From Halobellus captivus (GTDB taxonomy: Archaea > Halobacteriota > Halobacteria > Halobacteriales > Haloferacaceae), in the NCBI RefSeq assembly GCF_007655485.1, contig NZ_VJXQ01000003.1:360211-424210 (forward strand): DNA of 64,000 bases, given 5' to 3'. Numbering within the stretch: position 1 is the stretch's first letter; each line of letters begins with the position of its first letter. Position numbers and translations under genes: made by a program. Below, one piece after another: positions 8,512-17,609 of the stretch. The notes under the pieces were generated by a model that saw nothing but the letters and a program-made list of their open reading frames with translations, was not told where the DNA came from and did no database searches.

Positions 8512-9882
8512 TTACTTGCTGCTCAAACTATCTGAACTGTCGGTCCCGACTTCAGTGCCGTTGCCCGAGCCGTCCCCGTCGTCCTCCGGGAGCGAAATGA
8601 GGTTCTCGCGCCCGAGACGGAGCTTGTTCACCCGTCCCTCGTCGGCCATCGCCGAGAGGAGTTGGGAGACTTTCGCGTCCGACCAGTCGGTCTCGTCGAC
8701 GATCGTCGCCTGTTTCATCCGACCACCGTTCCGTTCGAGGAGGTGTTCGACGCGCTCTTCGTCGGAAAGCAGCGAGAGGTCGGGCTCGCTCCCGGTCCCG
8801 TCGTCGCCCGTGGCTGCTTCGGGAGCGTGTTGGCTGTCGGCGGCGGACGACTGCGCTGGATCGCCCCCGGAGCTACTCCGGGCCACGTCACCCGCGGGAC
8901 GCGTTGTCGACGCCTGGCCTCCGGCGTCTACACCTCCGTTCTCAGCGATCTCCGCTCCGGCGGCGTCGGAAGCGGTCGATGGGACGTTCCACGGTAGGGT
9001 CCGCTCGTCGCTGCGCTGTATCAGCCAAAAGCCCGCGAGAAGCGTCGCGATCGCCACGAATCCGCCGCCCGCGAGGAGCCCGAGCGGGAGTTGATCCGCG
9101 GGGCCGACCGACGTGTACGTAATTTCGAGCGCTTCGCCCTCGCCCTCGAAGTCCGACGGCTCCGCGAGGATGATCGCGCTCTCGCGCTGCTGGACCGGGA
9201 TGCTCGTTCCGGTCACCGTGTACCCGTCCGGCGGCCGGATGAGGATCTGTTGATCGTCGCCGAAGATCGAGAGCCACGTCCGCTCCTCGTCGGTCTCGGC
9301 GGTCGGGAGCGTGAACACGTCGTCGAGGACGAACGTCCCGTTCGCGCCCTGTCGGAGGAAGCCCGTCCACCTGAACGTGAGCGCGAGCGTCCCCCGGCTC
9401 GCCTCCTCGTCGATCGAGCTGTGGTAGGTGACGTTCTCGATCGCCATCGAGCGCCCGGTCGATTCGCTCGCGCGCTCCTGTAACGACTCGAAGAGGGCGC
9501 GGCTGGGTCCGACGTCCGCCTCTCCCGCCTCGTACTGGGACGCGAGCGTCCGGAACGCTCTCGTCTCGTTCTGCGAATCGAGGGTGTAGTGCGTCTCGAT
9601 GCGCCACTCGGCGCTCCGGTCCGATTGGAGGTCGATCTCGACGGTGGTTCCCGCGGGCGCGCCGTCCCCGTCGCTCAACTGCCGGAACCCGCTCGGTGCT
9701 CGAACGTCGGCCGCGCGATCCGACGTCGCTCGAACGTCAGCAGTCCGGTCGGATACGGCACCCATATCGGCCGCCGGTGACGCAGAACCGCGCGGGGAGA
9801 GATCGTCGACGGCGAGAGCCGAGGCTGGAGCGACAGCGGCGAAGACGAGGAGGAGGGCAACCCACAGCGCGGACGTCCGCAT
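8512..9882 (-). CDS. Membrane-anchored protein with extracellular domain and cytoplasmic winged helix
   Basis: 456 residues from ATG 9882. A signal peptide (about 1-24) is followed by an ectodomain to about 262, one transmembrane helix (about 265-289), a disordered Ser/Gly/Asp linker, and a winged helix-turn-helix at about 370-433 (EERVEHLLERNGG...SDAKVSQLLSAMADEG). This topology places the sensor outside and the DNA-binding domain inside. Similar haloarchaeal proteins carry DUF7345 and DUF7343 domains (names from memory). A short tandem peptide repeat around DRTADVRAT sits near residue 45. It is divergent from the secreted-protein gene at 10127, with tandem repeats between them. Confidence 0.78.
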   Translation of the reverse strand: MRTSALWVALLLVFAAVAPASALAVDDLSPRGSASPAADMGAVSDRTADVRATSDRAADVRAPSGFRQLSDGDGAPAGTTVEIDLQSDRSAEWRIETHYTLDSQNETRAFRTLASQYEAGEADVGPSRALFESLQERASESTGRSMAIENVTYHSSIDEEASRGTLALTFRWTGFLRQGANGTFVLDDVFTLPTAETDEERTWLSIFGDDQQILIRPPDGYTVTGTSIPVQQRESAIILAEPSDFEGEGEALEITYTSVGPADQLPLGLLAGGGFVAIATLLAGFWLIQRSDERTLPWNVPSTASDAAGAEIAENGGVDAGGQASTTRPAGDVARSSSGGDPAQSSAADSQHAPEAATGDDGTGSEPDLSLLSDEERVEHLLERNGGRMKQATIVDETDWSDAKVSQLLSAMADEGRVNKLRLGRENLISLPEDDGDGSGNGTEVGTDSSDSLSSK

Positions 9883-9960
9883 TTGATGGCAGTGCACGTG
9901 GGACGCTCAAAACGCTTTCCATCGGTCGAGTCTCTCTCGCGCTTGGTTGGATACGAGATC

Positions 9961-10043
9961 CTACCGCTGGATACGACATCGCTACCGCTGGGTCTGACAT
10001 CACTACCGCTGGACCTGACACCGCTACCGTTGATCCGACACCG
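9961..10043. repeat. Four tandem ~21-bp repeats in a divergent promoter region
   Basis: Units begin at 9961, 9982, 10003 and 10024, each opening with ctaccg(c/t)tgg or a close variant and ending in a gacatcg-like half; the last is 20 bp. A degenerate copy may precede at 9942. The block lies 79 bases from the start of the minus-strand winged-helix gene and 84 bases from the start at 10127. Confidence 0.85.
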
Positions 10044-10126
10044 CTGTTGCCCGAGAAAGACCGTACCTCATCTGACAGTCTGTCGAATGACGCGATTTAA
10101 TAACCGTCCGGGAGTACGGACGGCGT

Positions 10127-11458
10127 ATGCGTGCTGCCGCCCTCTCACTCGCCCTCCTCTTGGTGCTCTCCGCAGTCGCTGGTGCGGTCCCGGCGTTGGG
10201 GGCCGATGCGCCGAACGCATCCGCTAGCGACTCCCTCGAACCGGTGAGCGCCAGCCCGCCGCTACAGGTATCGCCCCCCAACGAAACCGGTGAGGCGTCG
10301 CCGATCAACGTCCTCGGGATCCCGCCGAACGCGGCGACGCGGAGTAGCCTCAAGACGGAGTACGTCGAACTCGGGAGCGGCCTCGCGTTCGGCTCGCGAA
10401 CGGCGGAAGGGCGCCTCGAGACGACCGCGGTTGTCGAGCGGATCGAATCCGCCGGGACGGCCGACAGGCGACAGCAGTATCTCCTCCAGGAGGTCAGCAC
10501 TATCGAGCAGCGAGTAATCACGCTCCGCACGCGACAGCAACAGGCAGTCGCGGCGTACGGTCGCGACGAACTGACGCCGCGGCGACTCCTTTACGAACTC
10601 GCGGTGATTGACGCCGAGGCCCGCGAGCTTCAACAGCGTCGAGACCGACTCCAGGGACTCGCCGACTCGACGCCGGGATTCAGTATCTCCTCCTCGCGCT
10701 TCGGGAACATCGAGCTGGAGCTGAACACGCTCGCCGGACCGGTCCGCGGGCACGCGGCGTCGGTCCTCAACGGTGAGGCCGAGTCGACGCGCTTCTTCGT
10801 CCAGTCCGGCGACGACAGCGTCGAACTCGCCGTCATCCGCGACGGAACGTACGTTCGCGAGGTGTACCGCGGACCGCTTCGGGTCGGTAACGGCGAATCC
10901 TTCACGCTGGGCGACGCCGTCAACGCGACCGAGCAGGCGTACCCGACGATCACCGCCCTCCGGCTCCGCGACGACGTCGTCGGGAACCCCGAGAGCGACA
11001 GCACGCGGGTGACGATCGAACACGAGCGCGGCCGACTCGTCGCGTTCGTCGACAGCGGGAGCGAGCGCGTGTTCAAGGAGTACCAGTATCGGCCGATCGA
11101 CCGGGTGAGGACGACGTCGGCGACGTCGGCGATCAAAGACGGTCTCGAACTGACCGCCCACCGGACGTACCCCGGCGGCCCGGTCCGACTGCAACTCAAC
11201 AGCACTGAGAACGACGAACCGGTCGACGCCCAGCTCACGGTCGGCCCCGCTGGCGGCCGCAGTTCGGTCGTCGGGCGGACCGGCGGCGACGGATCGCTGT
11301 GGACGCTCACCCCGAGCGGGACCTATCAGGTGACCGCCATCGACGGAAGCTCGGTCGTCGTGCTCTCTGTCGAACCCACCTCCACGCCGTTCGTCTACGG
11401 CGAGGTCAACGAGAGCGCGCCCCAGGACGGAATGGGAACGATGACGCCGTCCGGCTAA
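10127..11458 (+). CDS. Secreted/surface protein (DUF7096-like)
   Basis: 443 residues. Cleavable-looking signal peptide at 1-26 (MRAAALSLALLLVLSAVAG), then a helical segment around 120-190 rich in Gln, Arg and Glu with coiled-coil character, then a beta-rich C-terminal half. No lipobox and no C-terminal transmembrane segment are obvious, so it is either released or held non-covalently. Adjacent haloarchaeal pairs of this protein with a membrane-anchored winged-helix protein are familiar; DUF7096 is a tentative name. Function unknown. Confidence 0.72.
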   Translation: MRAAALSLALLLVLSAVAGAVPALGADAPNASASDSLEPVSASPPLQVSPPNETGEASPINVLGIPPNAATRSSLKTEYVELGSGLAFGSRTAEGRLETTAVVERIESAGTADRRQQYLLQEVSTIEQRVITLRTRQQQAVAAYGRDELTPRRLLYELAVIDAEARELQQRRDRLQGLADSTPGFSISSSRFGNIELELNTLAGPVRGHAASVLNGEAESTRFFVQSGDDSVELAVIRDGTYVREVYRGPLRVGNGESFTLGDAVNATEQAYPTITALRLRDDVVGNPESDSTRVTIEHERGRLVAFVDSGSERVFKEYQYRPIDRVRTTSATSAIKDGLELTAHRTYPGGPVRLQLNSTENDEPVDAQLTVGPAGGRSSVVGRTGGDGSLWTLTPSGTYQVTAIDGSSVVVLSVEPTSTPFVYGEVNESAPQDGMGTMTPSG

Positions 11459-11537
11459 CCGATTCGACGCTTTTCCACGTCGTCCGGCGACAGTCTCGGG
11501 CCGAACGTTCATATCCCATCGAGGTGCCAACGCCCCC

Positions 11538-12041
11538 GTGTCTTCCCGCGGATCGGCCTCAGTGATCGGTGTCGTGCTGCTGCTCCTCGTCGGGATCGCG
11601 CTCGGTGGCGTCGTCGCCGCCGGTGTGGAGGCCGTCGCGGCGGCGACCGGCGAGGGCGAGATCGCGAGCGGTACAGTCGCGGCGGGCGACTCGGGGACGG
11701 AGACCGTCGCGCTGTCGCTGCGACTCGACGGCGACACGGTCGCGTTGACGCACGAGGTGGGGCCGTCGTTGTCGCTTTCGGACGTGCGGCTCGTCGTCGC
11801 GGTCGACGGGGAGCGGCTCCGTCACCAGCCACCGGTCCCGTTCTTCGCGGCGACGGGCTTTCGCGGCGGACCGACCGGGCCGTTCAACCTCGCGAGCGAC
11901 GGCGTCTGGTCAGCGGGCGAAACCGGCTCGTTCCGCGTCGCGGCCACGAACGCGCCGCGGTTGCACCCCGGACGTACCGTCTCGGTCACGGTCTACGTCG
12001 GCTCCGATCGGGTGAGCCGCGTTCGCGGGACTGTCGATTGA
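11538..12041 (+). CDS. Type IV pilin-like N-terminal domain protein
   Basis: 167 residues starting at GTG 11538. A short polar head (MSSRGSAS) precedes a long hydrophobic stretch VIGVVLLLLVGIALGGVVAA, resembling archaeal type IV pilin N-termini processed by PibD, followed by a beta-rich domain ending VTVYVGSDRV. The acidic/Ser head fits the short leader of prepilins, although the exact cleavage signature is not perfect. It lies 79 bases after the secreted protein gene on the same strand and may share its transcript. Confidence 0.65.
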   Translation: MSSRGSASVIGVVLLLLVGIALGGVVAAGVEAVAAATGEGEIASGTVAAGDSGTETVALSLRLDGDTVALTHEVGPSLSLSDVRLVVAVDGERLRHQPPVPFFAATGFRGGPTGPFNLASDGVWSAGETGSFRVAATNAPRLHPGRTVSVTVYVGSDRVSRVRGTVD

Positions 12042-12053
12042 ACGGGGGATAGA

Positions 12054-12161
12054 GATTCGAGTTCCGAGAGTAGGGCCCGGAAGATCGGAATTTGGGAGGA
12101 CCGGAAGTACGGAGGACTGGAAAACTGGAACTTCGGGGGACCGGAGAAATTACTGGAGAAA
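12054..12161. repeat. Purine-rich low-complexity tract with imperfect ggag/ggaa repeats
   Basis: Between two convergent genes the plus strand is strongly purine-biased and carries repeated ggagga(c/t)(c/t)ggaa blocks (12095, 12111) and a doubled ggagaaatta block (12143, 12155). GC is clearly lower than in the neighbours. It abuts the stop of the methyltransferase gene. Confidence 0.6.
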
Positions 12162-12785
12162 TTATTCCTCTGGCGCACGCGCGAGCGTCGTGATCGCCCG
12201 GGGGCTACCGGGATACGCCTGCTGGATGTGGTGTTCGATGTCGACGAAGCCCGCCTCCTCGAACATCCGCTGGGCCTCCTCCTCGTCGTAAAAGAGCATA
12301 ATCGCGTCCGCGAGGTGCTGGAAGATGCGGTTGTTGGGGTAGTCGGGGCCGACGACGAGCACGCGGTGTCCCGGCTTGACGACGCGGCGGAACTCCGTGA
12401 GCGCCGTTACCGGGTTGGGCCAGTACTCGATCGAGCCCGACGACCAGATTGCGTCGAAGGAGTCGTCGGCGAACGGGAGCCGCTCGGCGTCGCCCCGGTA
12501 GAAGCGCACGCGGTCGCGAGCGCCGAACTTCTCGAACGCCTTCTCCATTTGATGGCGGCTCTGATCCAGGCCGTGAACGTCGTCGGTGTAGCGGAGGAGT
12601 CCCTCGGTCCCGAAGCCGGTGCCGCACCCGACGTCGAGGACGCGGTCGCCCTGCTGCACGTCGAACCACTCCAGCGCCTCGTCGCGCATCGCCTCGTTCC
12701 AGATGAAGGGGTTGATCCGATCGTAGACCTTCGAGAGGTACTTGTAGAACAGGCGCGCGTTGGCCTTGTCTTCGAGGACACCCAT
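12162..12785 (-). CDS. Class I SAM-dependent methyltransferase (MenG/quinone-type candidate)
   Basis: 207 residues from ATG 12785 (MGVLEDKANARLFYKYLSKV). The SAM-binding motif is VLDVGCGTGFGTEG, followed by GDAERLPFADDSFDAIW, typical of the UbiE/MenG-like class. The opening segment, with YDRINPF, resembles quinone methyltransferases, so methylation of demethylmenaquinone or a related membrane quinone is a fair guess but not proven. It diverges from the ATP synthase cluster, sharing a 135-base promoter region. Confidence 0.75.
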   Translation of the reverse strand: MGVLEDKANARLFYKYLSKVYDRINPFIWNEAMRDEALEWFDVQQGDRVLDVGCGTGFGTEGLLRYTDDVHGLDQSRHQMEKAFEKFGARDRVRFYRGDAERLPFADDSFDAIWSSGSIEYWPNPVTALTEFRRVVKPGHRVLVVGPDYPNNRIFQHLADAIMLFYDEEEAQRMFEEAGFVDIEHHIQQAYPGSPRAITTLARAPEE

Positions 12786-12883
12786 CGCCCCCCGGTTTGG
12801 GCGGGAGAATGATAACGGTGCGGATCCGCCCTCGCTGTCACGTCTGAAAACCGAGGGGTTGGCGAGAGTGTTCCGCAAACACC

Positions 12884-12912
12884 TTATACGCCGCTTGCGC
12901 TACGTTTCGGTG
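12884..12912 (+). promoter_or_regulatory. Promoter of the ATP synthase cluster
   Basis: A TTATA core at 12884-12888 lies 33-37 bases before the atpH ATG at 12921, giving a predicted start of transcription about 10 bases before the ATG. Placement by inspection only. Confidence 0.5.
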
Positions 12913-12920
12913 ATACGAGT

Positions 12921-13253
12921 ATGCCGAGACCAGAGGTTCTCGAACGGATCAAAACGGCGGAATCCGAGGCCGAAGACATCGTGAAGCAGGCCGAGGAGGA
13001 TCGCGACGAGCGAATCGAGGAGGCTCGACGCGAAGCCGAGGAGATCCGCGCCGACGCAGAGACAGAGGCCGACGAGTACGAGGAAGAGCGGCTCGCCGAG
13101 GCCCGCGCGGAGATCGAGGCCGAGCGCGAGGAGCTCATCGAGGAGGGCAAAGAAGCGCGTGAGAAGCTGGTCGCGTCCGCCGAGGAGAACGCCGACGAGG
13201 CGGTCGAATACGCGATCAGCCAGTTCGAGGAGGCGGTACATGCTCAGACCTGA
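12921..13253 (+). CDS. atpH: A-type ATP synthase subunit H
   Basis: 110 residues, almost entirely charged helix with heptad-like Glu/Ala/Arg repeats (EEARREAEEIRADAE) predicted to form a coiled coil. Subunit H partners subunit E in the peripheral stalk that holds the catalytic head against rotation. It is the first gene of the cluster and overlaps atpI by 14 bases, implying translational coupling. Confidence 0.92.
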   Translation: MPRPEVLERIKTAESEAEDIVKQAEEDRDERIEEARREAEEIRADAETEADEYEEERLAEARAEIEAEREELIEEGKEAREKLVASAEENADEAVEYAISQFEEAVHAQT

Positions 13254-15510
13254 GCAGATGAGCAAGGTCTCGGTGACGGGATCGAAGGCCGTGATGGACG
13301 AGGTCATCGAGACCGCCCACGGGCTGAATCTGCTGCACGTCACCGAGTACGACGGTTCCTGGGACGGGTTCGACCCCGGCAATCCCGTCGAGGGTGCCGA
13401 GGAGTCCTCCGATCGGCTCGTCACGGTTCGCTCCCTCGAAAGCATCCTCGACGTCGACGCCGACGACGCGGGGCCGACGCGAATCGTCACCGACGACGCG
13501 CTCGACGAGGAGCTCGAAGCGATCCGCACGCGAGTCAACGAACTCGACGACCGCCGACAGGAACTCCGTCAGGAGATCCGATCGCTCGAAGATCAGCTCG
13601 ATGCGGTCGAACCGTTCGTCGATCTCGACATCGACCTCGACCTGCTCTCCGGCTACGACACGTTACAGGTCGCTGTCGGCGCGGGCGACCGCGACACGAT
13701 CGAGCGCGCGGTCATCGACGCCGATGACCTCCGCTCCCACGAGATTTTCGCCGGTGACGACGTCCTCAGCGTCTTCGCGCACCCCACGGCCGACGCCGAC
13801 GACTCGGCACTCGTCGACGCGCTGGTGAGCGCGGATTTCACCGCCTACGAGGTGCCGGACGCCAGCGGCAGCCCGAGCGACTACGAGGCCGAGCTCGAAC
13901 ACGAGAAACAGCAGCTCGAATCGAAGCTCTCGACGGTCGACAACGAGCTGGAAGCCGAGAAGATGGACGCCGCGGGATTCCTCCTCGCCGCCGAGGAGAA
14001 GCTCTCGATCGACGTCCAAAAGACCGAGGCCCCGCTCTCCTTCGCGACGACGGAGAACGCCTTCATCGCCGAGGGGTGGATCCCCTCCGAGGGGTACACC
14101 GAGTTCAAGGGCGCGCTCAAAGACGCCGTCGGTGACCGCGTCGAGGTTGAGGAGCTTGAGCGGGCGACGTTCTCGAAGGACGGCACCGACCACGTCCGCG
14201 AGGACGTCCCCGCTGGCGGCAACGGCGGGGCGGCGGCGGCCGCAGACGGCGGCGCGGAGACGGCGCGCGCCGACGGTGGCAGCCCGGTCGTGATGGCCGA
14301 CGACGAACCGCCGACGGTCCAGGACAACCCGGGCGCGGTCAAGCCCTTCGAGATCCTGGTGCAGGCGGTCAACCGGCCGAGCTACTACGAGTTCGACCCG
14401 ACGATCATCCTCTTTCTGACGTTCCCGGCGTTCTTCGGGTTTATGATCGGCGACCTCGGGTACGGCCTCATCTATATGGGGATCGGCTACTTCCTCTACA
14501 CCAAATTCGCGGACCGCCCGGCGTTTCGGAGTATGGGCGGCGTCACCATCGCCGCGGGCTTCTTCACGGTAATCTTCGGGATTCTGTACGGTGAGCTGTT
14601 CGGCCTGCACGTCATTTCCACGTACTTCTGGGAAGGGATGCTCGGTATGGCACATCCGCCGATCGAGAAAGGACTCTCGCCCGCCGGAATCGACTGGGCC
14701 CGCGGTTGGCTCGTCGTGAGCGTGCTGATCGGGATCTTCCACCTCAACGTGGCGTGGATCTTCGGCTTCGTCGAGGACTACCAGCTTCACGACTTGAAGC
14801 ACGCTGTCTACGACAACGGCTCGTGGCTCCTGATGATGAACGGCCTGTGGGTGTGGGTGTTCAGTGACGCGCTCAGTAGCGTCGCACCCGAATTCATCTA
14901 CACGACGTTCTCCAGCGAGGGCGTGATCCCGCTCGGGTTCAACGGGTTCCCGACGATGGCGCTGTTCAACATCCCGATCGTCGACGCGCCGTTCACGCTG
15001 CCGCTTCTGGTGTTCGTCGTCGGTCTCGTCCTGCTCGCGATCGGCGAGCCGATCGAGGTCGTCGAGTTCCTGAACGTGCTCGTGAACGTCCTCTCGTACA
15101 CGCGTATCGCCGCGGTGCTGCTCGCGAAGGCGGGGATGGCCTTCACGGTCAACCTGCTCTTCTTCGGCGTGTACGTCGACGATCACGGCGGCTGGCACTT
15201 CGGTCTCGGAGGAATGCCGGACGCTGGGGCCGTGGCGGCGCTCGGTCCGGGTGAAACGCTGAGCTACCACGGCTACGAGGTGACCGAGATTATGTTCGGT
15301 GGGCTCGTCCACGGCGACGCCGCGACGATCCTGATCGGCCTCCTCGTGCTGGTGCTCGGCCACCTGCTCGTCCTCGCGCTCGGCGTCACGAGCGCCGGTC
15401 TGCAGGCGGTGCGTCTCGAGTACGTCGAGTTCTTCAACAAGTTCTTCGACGGCGGTGGGCGCGAGTACGAACCGTTCGGCTACGAACGCCGCTTCACGAC
15501 CGAAGACTGA
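13240..15510 (+). CDS. atpI: A-type ATP synthase subunit I (a-subunit, proton path)
   Basis: 756 residues from ATG 13240 (MLRPEQMSKVSVTGSK); a second in-frame ATG lies at 13258. The N-terminal cytoplasmic half contains coiled coil and contacts the peripheral stalks; a Gly/Ala/Asp-rich insert around residues 325-350 joins it to the membrane half, which has about seven helices and contains the essential-arginine helix near VLVNVLSYTRIAAVLLAKA. It forms the proton half-channels with the c-ring. Length is at the upper end for haloarchaea because of the insert. Confidence 0.93.
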   Translation: MLRPEQMSKVSVTGSKAVMDEVIETAHGLNLLHVTEYDGSWDGFDPGNPVEGAEESSDRLVTVRSLESILDVDADDAGPTRIVTDDALDEELEAIRTRVNELDDRRQELRQEIRSLEDQLDAVEPFVDLDIDLDLLSGYDTLQVAVGAGDRDTIERAVIDADDLRSHEIFAGDDVLSVFAHPTADADDSALVDALVSADFTAYEVPDASGSPSDYEAELEHEKQQLESKLSTVDNELEAEKMDAAGFLLAAEEKLSIDVQKTEAPLSFATTENAFIAEGWIPSEGYTEFKGALKDAVGDRVEVEELERATFSKDGTDHVREDVPAGGNGGAAAAADGGAETARADGGSPVVMADDEPPTVQDNPGAVKPFEILVQAVNRPSYYEFDPTIILFLTFPAFFGFMIGDLGYGLIYMGIGYFLYTKFADRPAFRSMGGVTIAAGFFTVIFGILYGELFGLHVISTYFWEGMLGMAHPPIEKGLSPAGIDWARGWLVVSVLIGIFHLNVAWIFGFVEDYQLHDLKHAVYDNGSWLLMMNGLWVWVFSDALSSVAPEFIYTTFSSEGVIPLGFNGFPTMALFNIPIVDAPFTLPLLVFVVGLVLLAIGEPIEVVEFLNVLVNVLSYTRIAAVLLAKAGMAFTVNLLFFGVYVDDHGGWHFGLGGMPDAGAVAALGPGETLSYHGYEVTEIMFGGLVHGDAATILIGLLVLVLGHLLVLALGVTSAGLQAVRLEYVEFFNKFFDGGGREYEPFGYERRFTTED

Positions 15511-15656
15511 CGCAGGCGGGCACCGCCTCTCCCGTGTCTGTCTGAAAACGACACCTCACATCCGTGGTTTTGATAGCCGTGTTACTCATTCTCAAATCGG
15601 ACGAATACGGCCGAGTCCGGGCGCTTCTCACCCGTTCTCGCGAGTTAGTTTGGGAA

Positions 15657-15690
15657 GCTTTATGAGATACGTGCGTCCAATAACGCACGT
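15657..15690 (+). promoter_or_regulatory. Internal promoter and leader hairpin ahead of atpK
   Basis: A TATA-like ctttatg at 15658-15664 is followed by a perfect 8-bp inverted repeat ACGTGCGT-ccaata-ACGCACGT at 15669-15690, in the region where transcription would start, 34 bases before the atpK ATG. The 213-base gap between atpI and atpK is the only large gap between atpH and atpB. Confidence 0.5.
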
Positions 15691-15723
15691 TCGGAGACGA
15701 CTATCCGGTCAACACCAAATACA

Positions 15724-15963
15724 ATGTTCGAAGCACTCCTACAGCAGACACAGGCAGCTGCCCCGGCTCTTGAACCATCCGCCGCCGCCGCACTCGCGGT
15801 CGGTCTCGCGGCCTTCGGCGCAGGGTATGCAGAGCGCGGTATCGGCGCGGCCGCGATGGGCGCCATCGCGGAAGACGACAGTCTCTTCGTCAACGGTCTG
15901 ATCCTGACCGTCCTGCCGGAGACGCTCGTCATCCTCGCGCTCGTCGTCGTATTCCTGGTCTGA
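15724..15963 (+). CDS. atpK: A-type ATP synthase subunit K (c-ring proteolipid)
   Basis: 79 residues: two hydrophobic helices joined by a polar loop (GAIAEDDSLF). The proton-binding carboxylate is E66 in LPETLVIL on the second helix. The Gly-rich first helix (GLAAFGAGYAERGIGAAAMG) is typical of the proteolipid. Many copies form the membrane rotor ring, which fits the separate promoter and hairpin upstream. Confidence 0.94.
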   Translation: MFEALLQQTQAAAPALEPSAAAALAVGLAAFGAGYAERGIGAAAMGAIAEDDSLFVNGLILTVLPETLVILALVVVFLV

Positions 15964-15984
15964 ACGCCCCCGCTCTTTCCATCA

Positions 15985-16566
15985 ATGAGTTTGGACAACG
16001 TCGTCGAAGACATCCGGGACGAAGCCCGCGCGCGTGCGGAGGAGATTCGCGAGCAGGGCGAACGTCGCGCCGATGAGATCGTCGAGACGGCAGAGACTGA
16101 CGCCGAGGAACTCCTCGAAGCGCGAAAGGAGTCCGTCGAGCGCCAGATCGAGCAGGAACGCGAACAGGCGCTGTCGAGCGCGAAGCTCGAAGCGAAACAA
16201 GAACGGCTCGAAGCCCGTCGCGACGTCCTCGAGGACGTCCGCAGTCGGGTCGAATCGGAGCTCACCTCGCTCCCCGACGACAAGCGAGAGGAACTGACGC
16301 AAGCGCTCTTAGCGGACGCGACCGACGAGTTCGACGAGGGAGAGTCCGTGTCGGTCTACGGACGAGCCGACGACGCCGAACTGCTCGAGTCGCTCTGTGA
16401 GGAGTACGACGGCTTCGAGTACGCCGGGGAGTACGACTGCCTCGGCGGTGTCGTCGTCGAGGGTGAGAGCTCTCGCGTTCGGGTGAACAACACCTTCGAC
16501 TCGGTTCTTGGGAGCGTCTGGGAGAACAACCTCAAGAACGTGAGCGAGATACTGTTCGACCAATGA
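15985..16566 (+). CDS. atpE: A-type ATP synthase subunit E
   Basis: 193 residues. A charged N-terminal coiled coil (about 1-90) is followed by a globular domain that binds the catalytic head (GGVVVEGESSRVRVNNTFDS). Forms the peripheral stalk with subunit H. Overlaps atpC by four bases (ATGA). Confidence 0.93.
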   Translation: MSLDNVVEDIRDEARARAEEIREQGERRADEIVETAETDAEELLEARKESVERQIEQEREQALSSAKLEAKQERLEARRDVLEDVRSRVESELTSLPDDKREELTQALLADATDEFDEGESVSVYGRADDAELLESLCEEYDGFEYAGEYDCLGGVVVEGESSRVRVNNTFDSVLGSVWENNLKNVSEILFDQ

Positions 16567-17609
16567 GCACCGCCGGCGGTTCCAACCCGGAGTACGTGAC
16601 GGCCCGCGTCCGAGCGCGCCGAAGCGCCCTCTACGGGGACGAAGAGTACCGCAAGCTGATTCGGATGGGGCCAGCCGAGATCGCGCGGTTTATGGAGGAA
16701 TCCGACTACGAGGCCGAGATCAACGCGCTCGGCTCGCGGCACTCGGGCGTCGACCTCATCGAGTACGCGCTCAACCGCAACCTCGCGAAGCAGTTCGACG
16801 ATCTGCTCCGCTGGGCCGACGGTCGGCTGTACGACCTGATCGCGCGCTACCTGCGCAAGTTCGACGCGTGGAACGTCAAGACCGTCATCCGCGGCATCTA
16901 CTCGGAGGCTGACAGCGACGAGATCGCGGACGACCTGATCCGCGCCGGTGAGTTCGACGAGGAACTTCTCGATCAACTGCTCGACGCACCGAGCATCGAG
17001 GACGCCGTCGACCGCCTGTCGGGGACGATCTTCGGCCCCGGCCTCGAAGCGGCGTACGACGACTACGAGGACACGGGCGTCCTCGTTCCCCTCGAAAACG
17101 CCGTCGACAGGACGTACTACGACCACCTGCTCGAAGACCTCGTCGTCGACGAGGCCACCCAGCAGTACCGCGAGTTCCTCGAAGCGGAAATCGACTTCCG
17201 GAACGCCCGGAACGCGCTTCGGCTCGCGCAAAGCGGTGCGGACATCGACCCCGCCGACTACTACATCGACGGCGGGTCGCTGTTCACCGCGAGCGAGCTC
17301 GCGACGCTGGCGCAGAACCGCGACGAGCTCGTCGCGGCGATCCGCGATTCGAAGTACGGTGACGACCTCTCGGCGGCGCTCGACGAACTCGAGTCCGCGG
17401 AGAGCCTCATCAACTTCGAGCGCGCGCTCGATATCGCCCTGCTGGAGTACACCGACGCGCTCGGGCACGTATTCCCCCTGTCGATCACGCCGATCGCCTC
17501 GTACATCCTCGCGAAGGAGCGAGAGGTGGACAACATTCGCGCCATCGCGCGCGGACGCGAGGCGGGCCTCTCCGAGGAGCAGATCGAACAGGAGCTGGTG
17601 ATCCTATGA
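16563..17609 (+). CDS. atpC: A-type ATP synthase subunit C
   Basis: 348 residues, all-helical V-type subunit C/d fold that couples the central shaft to the c-ring. Typical opening EYVTARVRARRSALYGDEEY and tail HVFPLSITPIASYIL. Starts within the atpE stop and ends four bases into atpF. Confidence 0.93.
   Translation: MSTAGGSNPEYVTARVRARRSALYGDEEYRKLIRMGPAEIARFMEESDYEAEINALGSRHSGVDLIEYALNRNLAKQFDDLLRWADGRLYDLIARYLRKFDAWNVKTVIRGIYSEADSDEIADDLIRAGEFDEELLDQLLDAPSIEDAVDRLSGTIFGPGLEAAYDDYEDTGVLVPLENAVDRTYYDHLLEDLVVDEATQQYREFLEAEIDFRNARNALRLAQSGADIDPADYYIDGGSLFTASELATLAQNRDELVAAIRDSKYGDDLSAALDELESAESLINFERALDIALLEYTDALGHVFPLSITPIASYILAKEREVDNIRAIARGREAGLSEEQIEQELVIL

Noticed and set aside
12054..12161. 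Purine-rich tract as a coding region
   Set aside because: Frames through it are short and consist of repeat-derived residues; it sits between two convergent stops.
13663..15363. Long minus-strand frame opposite atpI (and similar ones opposite atpA at 17261-19228 and atpB at 19702-20814)
   Set aside because: High GC at third positions opens antisense frames. These have Arg/Asp-rich composition without domains and lie fully opposite strong ATP synthase genes.
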